Assembly: GCF_002482385.1 (NCBI RefSeq)
Contig: NZ_DLFW01000002.1
Location: forward strand, 62,001 to 126,000
Length of the DNA stretch: 64,000 nt
Direction: 5' to 3'
Source: Dysgonomonas sp. UBA7710
Lineage (GTDB): Bacteria; Bacteroidota; Bacteroidia; Bacteroidales; Dysgonomonadaceae
The translations under genes and the position numbers were made by a program. Below the pieces are notes generated by a model, which was not told where the DNA came from, did no database searches, and was given only the letters and a program-made list of their open reading frames with translations. Shown here piece after piece: positions 26,082 to 33,889 of the stretch. Within the stretch, counting starts at the first letter, position 1; every line of letters begins with the position of its first letter.

Positions 26082-27902
26082 ATGAAAACATTATATAAAT
26101 CTGTTTTTGTCATAGCATTAGGTATTGTAAGCCTGACCGCAACAGCCCAAAAAGATTCGACTCTGATCCGTCAGGTGTTACTTGAGCGAGATTATAATCC
26201 TACATTACAGGATGCATCGAAGGTAAATACACAGCCTTCTATATATTCACCTGTAATAAAAGCAAAAGAACTGAAGTTTGTGAGCACAGTGCCGCAGATA
26301 ACTCTGACTAATAATAAATTGGGCAGTGCGGCACCCAGCGATATAAACACAGGAGTGGATTTTAGTAAGAAACGTGGTTATCTGGTATTGGGAGCCGGGA
26401 ATAATTCGAATCTGGAAGGAGCATTCGGATACAGGCTTGTCAATGGGAACAGGGATCGTTTAGACGTATTCGCTACCCATAGTTCAACCAGCGCAAATGT
26501 AGACTATATAAATGCCGACCTGTATACGATGGATGAAGCGAAAGCAAAATATTCGGCAAGTAAAGTAAACCTGAAGTATCAGCATATGTTCGATCCTTCG
26601 GTATTGTGGTTCGATGCATCGTTTTATAATACTTCATATAATTATTATGGTAACCCGTTTATAAGTGAATCCGTAGCTTTATCTCCTGCAGCATATCCGT
26701 TCGATCTGGATTCACGCCAGAATGTAGATGTATTTAGTATAGGAGCCGGACTTAAATCCAGTGATAGGAACCAGGGGATATTGAAGTATAAAGGAGGAGT
26801 GCGTTATCAGAATTTTAAAAGTAAGTATGGTATCTATACGAATGAAGACGGACCTAAGGGTGGTCAGCTGGATTTAGATGCGGACTTTTATACAGAATTC
26901 GGCTCTGACCGGAGTATCGGAGTAAAAGGGTTTATTATGAATCAATCGTTCAGCGGTAAGAGTGAAACTTTAGAGAATGCTTTTCACGGCTTTACCAATA
27001 TCACGGCCACTCCTTACATTAAATTCCAAGGAGGTAACTGGGATGCTGATCTGGGGGTAAATGTGAGTGGAATGCTAGATACGAAGACAAAATTTATGGC
27101 AAGTCCGAATGTAAAGGCGGCTATCCATATTAATGATGTGAATACATTCTACGGAGAGGTCACCGGGGGAGTGAATAACAATACTTACCTTGATATTTTG
27201 CAGGAGAACAGGTATGTAAATCCCATTGCACGGGTAGAATATTCGAAGACTTTATTCGACGCGCGTCTGGGCTTTAGATCGGGAGTTGTCAGTGGTTTCG
27301 AATTCGATATATTTGCGGGATATAAAAAGACGGATAAAGACCATCTGTATTTGGCCCAATCATTATATGATCCATCATCCAGTACTTATATTCCGGATGC
27401 ACTCACGTGGGGCAATGTAGGAACGCCTTTATATGCCAATATAGGTACAGGGCATGTGGGAGGATTGCTGAAGACAAAACTCATTCCTTATACCGATTTA
27501 TCCGCTAAGATTACAGCTTATTTTTACGATGTGAAATATGTAAACGGAAATGTGACATTGATAGATAAAGACCTGTATTCGGAAAAGAAAGCATGGGGAC
27601 GTCCTACATTTACAGCCGAACTATGCGCTGATATCAAACCGATTGATAAACTGACATTCTCTTTGAACTATCTATATGCCGGTGGTCGTAAAACAGTATA
27701 TAGCAGCTACATGATACCGGTACAGGAAGTTATAAAAATGAAGGATATTAATGAACTTAATTTCAGAGGTGAATATCAGGTGACAGATTGGTTATCTGTA
27801 AATGCTCGAGTAAACAATATTTTGTTTCAGAAATATGAGTTGCAGTATGGTTATGCATTGCAAGGATTTAATGTATTGGGTGGTTTAAGCTTTAAATTTT
27901 AA
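26082..27902 (+). CDS. Outer-membrane beta-barrel protein, TonB-receptor-like
   Basis: A 606-residue exported protein. I use the ATG at 26082, which opens the signal peptide (SVFVIALGIVSLTATAQ), not the ATG 27 bp upstream. After about 100 periplasmic residues a run of amphipathic strands extends to the C-terminus, which ends in the barrel signature LSFKF. The late strands with NFRGEYQVTDWLSVNARVNN resemble the end of TonB-dependent receptors. A plug domain and TonB box are not evident, so a transporter without a plug is possible. It pairs with the upstream TPR gene. Confidence 0.78.
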   Translation: MKTLYKSVFVIALGIVSLTATAQKDSTLIRQVLLERDYNPTLQDASKVNTQPSIYSPVIKAKELKFVSTVPQITLTNNKLGSAAPSDINTGVDFSKKRGYLVLGAGNNSNLEGAFGYRLVNGNRDRLDVFATHSSTSANVDYINADLYTMDEAKAKYSASKVNLKYQHMFDPSVLWFDASFYNTSYNYYGNPFISESVALSPAAYPFDLDSRQNVDVFSIGAGLKSSDRNQGILKYKGGVRYQNFKSKYGIYTNEDGPKGGQLDLDADFYTEFGSDRSIGVKGFIMNQSFSGKSETLENAFHGFTNITATPYIKFQGGNWDADLGVNVSGMLDTKTKFMASPNVKAAIHINDVNTFYGEVTGGVNNNTYLDILQENRYVNPIARVEYSKTLFDARLGFRSGVVSGFEFDIFAGYKKTDKDHLYLAQSLYDPSSSTYIPDALTWGNVGTPLYANIGTGHVGGLLKTKLIPYTDLSAKITAYFYDVKYVNGNVTLIDKDLYSEKKAWGRPTFTAELCADIKPIDKLTFSLNYLYAGGRKTVYSSYMIPVQEVIKMKDINELNFRGEYQVTDWLSVNARVNNILFQKYELQYGYALQGFNVLGGLSFKF

Positions 27903-27946
27903 TTAGATATACTGTCATCCCGTTGGACAAGCATTGATAAGTATGA

Positions 27947-28000
27947 ATAATAAAATAGAAGAGCAGTAAGATTAATCTTACTGCTCTTCTATTTTATTAT
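27947..28000. terminator. Perfect 54-nt palindromic bidirectional terminator
   Basis: The sequence is an uninterrupted inverted repeat with no spacer: 27 bases pair with the following 27. The GC-bearing core (GAGCAGTAAG / CTTACTGCTC) is flanked by A-rich then T-rich arms. It lies exactly between the convergent barrel gene (ends 27902) and asnS (ends 28009), and should stop transcription from both sides. Confidence 0.85.
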
Positions 28001-28008
28001 CTTGAATA

Positions 28009-29406
28009 TCAAAATTCAGCGTTATTCGGTGTCCGCGGGAAAGGAATCACATCACGGATATTAGCCATACCTGTAATAAATAGGATTAGGCGTTCAAATC
28101 CCAGCCCGAATCCGGCATGAGGTGCTGTTCCGAATTTGCGGGTTTCCATATACCACCAGATTGGATCTGTGTGCATATTCAATTCCTTAGTACGGTTTAC
28201 TAGCTTGTCATAATCAGCCTCACGTTCTGATCCTCCGATGATTTCCCCGATCTTAGGAAACAGGACATCCATACCACGTACAGTCTTTCCATCCTCATTC
28301 TGCTTCATATAGAACGATTTAATTTCCTTCGGGTAATCGGTCAGGATAACAGGACGCTTGAAATGCTTCTCTACCAGATAACGTTCGTGTTCCGACTGGA
28401 GGTCTGCACCCCAATATACCGGGAACTCAAATTTATGTCCGCTCTTTTCCAATATTTCCACACCTTCTGTATAAGTAAGGCGGACGAAATCATTAGCTAT
28501 AACAAAGTTTAGGCGTTCGATAAGTTCTTTGTCGAACATTTCGTTGAGGAATGCGATATCATCCTTACAATGCTCAAGTGCATAGCGAATCAGATATTTC
28601 AGGAAGTCTTCGGCTAAATCCATGTTGTCATGGATGTCGTAGAATGCAACTTCCGGCTCTATCATCCAAAACTCAGCCAAATGGCGGGGTGTATTGGAAT
28701 TCTCGGCACGAAAGGTAGGACCAAATGTATAAATAGCGCCCAGAGCCATCGCTCCAAGTTCACCTTCAAGTTGTCCGGATACAGTCAGGTTTGTCTGGCC
28801 ACCGAAGAAATCTTCCGAATAGTCTACCTGTCCGCCTTCTGTACGGGGAATATTATTGAAGTCCAGGGTCGTCACCTGAAACATTGATCCTGCGCCTTCA
28901 GCATCAGAGGCTGTTACTATCGGTGTGTGGAAATAGAAGAATCCCTTGTCGTTGAAATACTTGTGTATAGCATAAGACATATGGTGACGAATACGGAATA
29001 TTGCACCGAATGTATTAGTGCGTGGGCGCAGATATGCTATCTCACGTAAAAACTCAAGAGAATGTCCTTTTTTTTGCAAAGGATATGTTTCAGGGTCAGC
29101 TGTCCCGTACACTTCAATTGTGTCGGCTTGTATTTCTGCGCTTTGTCCCTTTCCTTGCGATTCTACCAATGTACCTGTGACATGGATACAGGCGCCGGTT
29201 GTGATAGGTTTGAAAAAGTCATCACCAAACTTCTGTACATCGGCTACAATCTGCAGATTATGGATTGTCGATCCATCGTTAAGGTGGATAAAGTTTACAT
29301 ATTTATTACCACGGATGGTACGTACCCAACCTTTTACATCAACTACAGACCCAAATTGAGGGTCTTTAAACAAATCTACAATCTTTGTTCTGCGAATACT
29401 CTCCAT
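28009..29406 (-). CDS. asnS: Asparaginyl-tRNA synthetase
   Basis: A 465-residue class IIb synthetase that charges tRNA-Asn. The N-terminal OB-fold anticodon-binding domain includes VKGWVRTIRGNKYVNFIHLNDGS (about 24-46). The catalytic core carries class II motif 2 (TFRAENSNTPRHLAEFWMIE) and motif 3 (GFGLGFERLILF near the C-terminus). HAGFGLGFERL with ending IPFPRTPNNAEF is typical of AsnS. Length matches the family (about 466). Its presence argues against sole reliance on the transamidation route for Asn-tRNA. Confidence 0.96.
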   Translation of the reverse strand: MESIRRTKIVDLFKDPQFGSVVDVKGWVRTIRGNKYVNFIHLNDGSTIHNLQIVADVQKFGDDFFKPITTGACIHVTGTLVESQGKGQSAEIQADTIEVYGTADPETYPLQKKGHSLEFLREIAYLRPRTNTFGAIFRIRHHMSYAIHKYFNDKGFFYFHTPIVTASDAEGAGSMFQVTTLDFNNIPRTEGGQVDYSEDFFGGQTNLTVSGQLEGELGAMALGAIYTFGPTFRAENSNTPRHLAEFWMIEPEVAFYDIHDNMDLAEDFLKYLIRYALEHCKDDIAFLNEMFDKELIERLNFVIANDFVRLTYTEGVEILEKSGHKFEFPVYWGADLQSEHERYLVEKHFKRPVILTDYPKEIKSFYMKQNEDGKTVRGMDVLFPKIGEIIGGSEREADYDKLVNRTKELNMHTDPIWWYMETRKFGTAPHAGFGLGFERLILFITGMANIRDVIPFPRTPNNAEF

Positions 29407-29428
29407 TTTTATACAAGTTACTAGCTAC

Positions 29429-29487
29429 GAGTCATAAATTATGATACGGAATCCTTGATAATGTATTCCATTCATAATTTATGACTC
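29429..29487. repeat. Inverted repeat between rluB and asnS
   Basis: The 16-bp GAGTCATAAATTATGA (29429-29444) is followed by its exact complement at 29472-29487, with a 27-nt loop. It is AT-rich with no T tract, and similar AT-rich words recur at 63241-63294, so it is more likely a repeat family than a terminator. Confidence 0.6.
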
Positions 29488-29499
29488 ATAATTTATAAT

Positions 29500-30837
29500 T
29501 TATTCAAATGCTCCCATACGAAGCATGTTCACTTCTTTTTCTGACAGGTAACGCCATTTGCCACGAAGTACGTTCTTTTTAGTCAGACCGGCAAAATATA
29601 CACGGTCCAGTTTCATTACCTGATAGCCAAGCTTTTCAAATATACGACGTACAATGCGGTTGCGTCCCGAGTGTATTTCGATACCTACGACGTTCAGTAC
29701 ATCTTCTGCTTGATATGCGATTGAGTCGGCATGTATTTCACCATCATCAAGTTCTACGCCATCGGCAATGGCTTGCATATCTTCGATAGCTACATCGCGG
29801 TCAAGTGTCACCTGATATATTTTTTTCTTCTTAAATTTCGGATGCATCAACTTAGATGCCAAGTCTCCGTCATTAGTAAGCAAAAGCACACCTGTTGTAT
29901 TTCTATCCAGACGGCCAACCGGATAGATTCGTTCAGGACAGGCATTTTTTACCAAATCCATAACTGTCAAACGGTTTTGAGGATCATCTGATGTTGTTAC
30001 ACAATTTTTCGGTTTGTTCAGAAGAACATATACCTTACTTTCGAGACGTACGGGTTTATCCTGGAACGTTACCAAGTCTCCGCGGGTAACTTTGGCTCCC
30101 AGTTGGTCCACAACTTCACCGTTTACCTTGACTACACCTGATGTAATATAAGCGTCGGCTTCGCGACGGGAGCAAACCCCAGCGTTAGCCAGATATTTAT
30201 TTAATCGTAGTGGTGTATTCGGATCGATATTTTCTTTGTACTTAACCGGTTTTACCAGTTTCTTTACGCCGTCGAAAGAAGAACCGTAACCTCCGCCAGC
30301 TCCACCTCTGTTGTCGCGATTTCCAGCCGGACGACGGTCATAGCCACCTCCAGCTCTGTTGTCACGGTTGCCGTATGATGAACGGTTGTCTCCTCCGCCC
30401 GAATATCCACTTCTGTTATTGGAATAGCCTCCGCCTCCGCTTCTGTTTCCGGAATAGTTTCCTCCACCTCTGTTTCCAGAATAGTTTCCACCACCCCTAT
30501 TATCGGAATATCCGCCTCTGTCTCCGGACTGGCGGTTTTGATTTCCATACGAACTATTTCCATATGAACGGCGTTCTCCACCTTCATTCCTATCATAAGA
30601 AGGCCTGGATGGTCTTTCTGAGTTATAAGAGCTACCCTGGCGATCTTGTCTGTCGCCACCGGTTTTATAAGGATTCCGATCCCTGGAGTCGCGGTCTGTA
30701 TTCACATCATAGGCTTGTTTGCGAAGATCACCTACACGCGCACGTTTCTTTTTCACAGGTTCTGACCCGTTTGCTTTGTTTTCTGATGATGAGTAGCCCT
30801 CCCGGCTTTCTCTATCATTTCCATTGTCTGTCACCAT
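29500..30837 (-). CDS. rluB: 23S rRNA pseudouridine synthase with long Gly/Arg/Asn-rich N-terminus
   Basis: A 445-residue RsuA/RluB-type enzyme that converts a specific uridine of large-subunit rRNA to pseudouridine. The C-terminal half is standard: S4 RNA-binding domain (RLNKYLANAGVCSRREAD, about 211-228) and catalytic domain with Asp 311 in GRLDRNTTG. The first 190 residues are low complexity, rich in G, R, N, S and Y, with units such as GGGNYSGNR. Such tails are common in Bacteroidota members and resemble RNA-binding RGG tracts. The underlying DNA is internally repetitive. purB lies 63 bp upstream in the same direction. Confidence 0.9.
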   Translation of the reverse strand: MVTDNGNDRESREGYSSSENKANGSEPVKKKRARVGDLRKQAYDVNTDRDSRDRNPYKTGGDRQDRQGSSYNSERPSRPSYDRNEGGERRSYGNSSYGNQNRQSGDRGGYSDNRGGGNYSGNRGGGNYSGNRSGGGGYSNNRSGYSGGGDNRSSYGNRDNRAGGGYDRRPAGNRDNRGGAGGGYGSSFDGVKKLVKPVKYKENIDPNTPLRLNKYLANAGVCSRREADAYITSGVVKVNGEVVDQLGAKVTRGDLVTFQDKPVRLESKVYVLLNKPKNCVTTSDDPQNRLTVMDLVKNACPERIYPVGRLDRNTTGVLLLTNDGDLASKLMHPKFKKKKIYQVTLDRDVAIEDMQAIADGVELDDGEIHADSIAYQAEDVLNVVGIEIHSGRNRIVRRIFEKLGYQVMKLDRVYFAGLTKKNVLRGKWRYLSEKEVNMLRMGAFE

Positions 30838-30900
30838 TTTTTCCTTTTTGTTTAAATAATATACAAATACTTCTTTTATAACCTCACGGTTAAGTTCATT

Positions 30901-32244
30901 TTATACACCAGTGTAAGAATGCGGTGTAATTTTTCTCAGTTCATTTTTCACGGTTTCACTTACATTCAGCCCGTCAATAAATTCGGCGATTGATTCGGCC
31001 GTAATTGTACTGTTGGTTCTGGTAAGAGCCTTCAGTGCTTCGTAAGGTTTTGGATATCCCTCACGACGTAATATTGTTTGAATTCCTTCAGCTACAACAG
31101 CCCAGCAGTTTTCCAAATCGTTATATAAAGCATCTTTATTTAGTAACAATTTATCCAAACCTTTCTGTGTACTCTGTATAGCTATTATAATATGTCCCAT
31201 AGGCACACCTACATTTCGCAAGACTGTAGAATCAGTCAGGTCGCGTTGCAGGCGGGATACGGGTAACTTAGAAGACAAATGCTCTAATATGGCATTTGCA
31301 ATTCCCAGATTTCCTTCTGCATTTTCAAAATCTATCGGGTTTACCTTATGCGGCATAGCCGATGAGCCTATTTCTCCTTCTTTGATTTTTTGTTTGAAAT
31401 ATTCCATCGAGATATACTGCCAGAAATCTCTGTTTAAGTCGATCATTATAGTATCAATTCGTTTCAGAGCATCGAAGATTGCAGCCAGATTGTCATAGTT
31501 GGATATTTGTGTTGTCCATTCCTCTCTGACAAGCCCCAGTTTTTCTGATACGAATTTATTTCCGAACGCTTTCCAGTCATATGACGGGTAAGCTACATTA
31601 TGTGCATTGTAATTCCCTGTTGCTCCACCGAATTTAGCAGATAAAGGAATGCTTTTTAGTAGTTGCAGCTGGCCTTCAAGCCTGCTCACAAATACCATTA
31701 TTTCTTTGCCCAGACGGGTAGGAGAGGCAGGTTGTCCATGCGTTTTTGCCAGCATGGCTATGTTGGCCCATTCGTTCGCTTGATTTTTTAGTTTAGCGAT
31801 AAGTTCCTCAAGCATCGGATAGTAAACATCATTCAATGCATCCTTTATCGAAAGAGGAATAGAGGTATTGTTTATATCCTGAGATGTGAGGCCAAAATGT
31901 ATAAATTCTTTGTATTCCTGTAAGCCTAATTTATCAAATTCTTCTTTGATGAAATATTCGACAGCTTTTACATCATGATTGGTTATTTTCTCAGTATCCT
32001 TGATACGTGTCGCATCACTTTCTGAAAAACCGGTTACGATATCTTTCAGTTTTCCAAAAACAGCCTTATCTATATTTTTCAATTGAGGGAGAGGTAATTC
32101 ACATAGTGCGATAAAATACTCTATCTCTACTAATACACGATATTTAATCAATGCATATTCTGAAAAATAATTAGCTAGTTCTTCTGTTTTATTACGATAA
32201 CGTCCATCTATCGGCGAAATGGAAGTTAGGGGTGTTAATGTCAT
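30901..32244 (-). CDS. purB: Adenylosuccinate lyase
   Basis: A 447-residue member of the fumarase/aspartase superfamily that catalyses two steps of purine synthesis: SAICAR to AICAR plus fumarate, and adenylosuccinate to AMP plus fumarate. The superfamily signature is present as SSAMPHKVNPIDFENAEGN, containing the catalytic serine loop. KTHGQPASPTRLGKE and THxxxx-type helices support the assignment. The partner gene purA (adenylosuccinate synthetase) is elsewhere in this window (39.1 kb). A candidate promoter lies about 90 bp upstream. Confidence 0.95.
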   Translation of the reverse strand: MTLTPLTSISPIDGRYRNKTEELANYFSEYALIKYRVLVEIEYFIALCELPLPQLKNIDKAVFGKLKDIVTGFSESDATRIKDTEKITNHDVKAVEYFIKEEFDKLGLQEYKEFIHFGLTSQDINNTSIPLSIKDALNDVYYPMLEELIAKLKNQANEWANIAMLAKTHGQPASPTRLGKEIMVFVSRLEGQLQLLKSIPLSAKFGGATGNYNAHNVAYPSYDWKAFGNKFVSEKLGLVREEWTTQISNYDNLAAIFDALKRIDTIMIDLNRDFWQYISMEYFKQKIKEGEIGSSAMPHKVNPIDFENAEGNLGIANAILEHLSSKLPVSRLQRDLTDSTVLRNVGVPMGHIIIAIQSTQKGLDKLLLNKDALYNDLENCWAVVAEGIQTILRREGYPKPYEALKALTRTNSTITAESIAEFIDGLNVSETVKNELRKITPHSYTGV

Positions 32245-32333
32245 TACGTTGCTAGAAATTTTGTGTTTTTAATCAACTTAGAAATTTATTTTCGATATCA
32301 CTATTTACTTATAATTGTTATACAAATATATAA

Positions 32334-32363
32334 CAAATATATATGTGTGAGTGTTTTTACAAA
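32334..32363 (-). promoter_or_regulatory. Candidate purB promoter
   Basis: The minus strand has TTTG at 32360-32363, an 18-bp spacer and TATATTTG at 32334-32341. A second TATATTTG lies at 32323-32330. The spacer is one base short of the usual 19-21. Confidence 0.42.
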
Positions 32364-32526
32364 AGGAAAATATTCATTTTTTCATCTTTTTTAATTAGTT
32401 TCTGATTCATCATGAAAAACCGTTGTTAAAAATCAGTATATTTATTCATTTCTTCCGCTAAATCAGAGGTATAAAAGTATTCCACATCGGCTTTTCTCAG
32501 AAAACCGGATTCCCGGTTTATACCCT

Positions 32527-33627
32527 TTAATAGTTGTTCAGAGTTTCCACTATCCGGTACAACTCGTCATCAGTCAACGATGCATATAGAGGGAGGCTCA
32601 ATACTTCATCTTGCAGCTGTTCTGCTGCAGGCAAATTTAATTCTTCCCATCCGTAGTATGCAGGCTGTTTATGTATTGCTATGGGATAATGTATCTGTGT
32701 CTGGATACCTTTCTCGCTTAAATATAGCTGAAGCCGTTCCCGATTGTTTGTCCGGATTATATATAAATGAAAAACGTGGCTTAGGCTATCTTTATTGTCT
32801 GGCAATAGAATATTTACATTCTTAATATTTGCATAATAATAGGCTGCAATTTCTTTCCGCCTTTGATTATCTCTGTCCAGATGTTTTAGCTTGACTGACA
32901 ATACTGCAGCCTGTATCTCATCGAGGCGGGAATTTAGCCCCTTGCATTCATGTATATATTTCCTGTCGGATCCATAATTGGATAGGCTACGGACAATTCT
33001 GGCTAATTCTTCGTCGTCAGTTGTCACAGCTCCTGCATCACCCAAAGCACCAAGATTCTTCACCGGATAAAAACTGAATGCTGCTGCGTCGGAAAGGTTT
33101 CCGGCCTTTTTACCATTGTATACCGCTCCGTGAGCCTGTGCTGCGTCTTCTATCAGTTTCAGGTTGTGCTGTATTGCTATTTGTTTCAGTTCATCCATTG
33201 CTGCAATTTGCCCGTATAAGTGGACGGCTATAATTGCTTTTGTCCTGGATGTAATCTTTTCTATTACAGATTCAGGAGAAATATTATAAGTTGTAATGTC
33301 ACAATCGGCAAAAACCGGTATAAGCCCGCACTGAGATACAGCCAGAGCCGTTGCAATGAACGTATTGGCAGGGAGGATTACTTCATCCCCTTCCCGCATC
33401 ACACCTTGTTCCAGAAAAGCCATTAGTATCAGGCGGATAGCATCAAGTCCATTGCCTACACCTATACAGTGCTTCACTCCGCAATAAGTGGCATATTCTT
33501 GCTCAAAACAAGCCTTTTCCTCACCCAGAATATACCAGCCTGAGTCTGTGACGCGCGACACTGCTTCTTTTATTTCGGATGCGTAGCGCTCGTTTTCCCG
33601 TTTTAGGTTGAGAAAAGGAATTTCCAT
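32527..33627 (-). CDS. DegT/DnrJ/EryC1/StrS family sugar aminotransferase
   Basis: A 366-residue PLP enzyme that aminates keto-sugar nucleotides for surface polysaccharide building. The PLP lysine is K190 (FSFYPVKNLGALGDAG), and the preceding EDAAQAHGA (about 160-168) carries the cofactor-binding Asp and Gln. It resembles FdtB-type dTDP-3-amino-6-deoxyhexose aminotransferases, but the exact substrate cannot be read from sequence. No other nucleotide-sugar genes adjoin, which is unusual for this family. Repeat block C lies just upstream. Confidence 0.88.
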   Translation of the reverse strand: MEIPFLNLKRENERYASEIKEAVSRVTDSGWYILGEEKACFEQEYATYCGVKHCIGVGNGLDAIRLILMAFLEQGVMREGDEVILPANTFIATALAVSQCGLIPVFADCDITTYNISPESVIEKITSRTKAIIAVHLYGQIAAMDELKQIAIQHNLKLIEDAAQAHGAVYNGKKAGNLSDAAAFSFYPVKNLGALGDAGAVTTDDEELARIVRSLSNYGSDRKYIHECKGLNSRLDEIQAAVLSVKLKHLDRDNQRRKEIAAYYYANIKNVNILLPDNKDSLSHVFHLYIIRTNNRERLQLYLSEKGIQTQIHYPIAIHKQPAYYGWEELNLPAAEQLQDEVLSLPLYASLTDDELYRIVETLNNY

Positions 33628-33637
33628 ATTTATTAAT

Positions 33638-33889
33638 AGTCCCCTAACCCCCTAGGGGGAATTAAGTTACCTCAATCAGGGGCTTTAAAAGGTAACAAAG
33701 GTAACACATATCAGTGAACAGTTAACAGTAATCAGTTAACAATGATATGCTTCGTTTCTCTTATTACTTACTACTTTAAAAAAGGTAACAAAAGTAACAC
33801 TTTTTTCACTCTTCTACGTTGTTACTTTTTGTCTATTCTACTTATCTTTTACTCTCTCTGTAAGTCCCCCTTGGGGGATTTTGGGGGCT
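33638..33889. repeat. Composite repeat block C with inverted ends
   Basis: The gap between the aminotransferase gene and recN is almost wholly repeat. It is bounded by imperfect inverted ends (AGTCCCCTAACCCCCTAGGG at 33639 and the opposite-strand relative ending at 33889), each itself palindromic. Inside are GGTAACAAAGGTAACA (33691) and a variant (33784), CAGTTAACAGTAATCAG, and a TTATTACTTACTACTTT stretch shared with block D. TACCTTTG (33696-33703, minus) and TACTTTTG (33789-33796, minus) point at the aminotransferase. The right end runs into the recN stop codon. Confidence 0.8.

Noticed and set aside
30264..30881. Frames on both strands over the rluB low-complexity region
   Set aside because: They arise from the repetitive Gly/Arg/Asn codons; the rluB frame is continuous through the S4 and catalytic domains.
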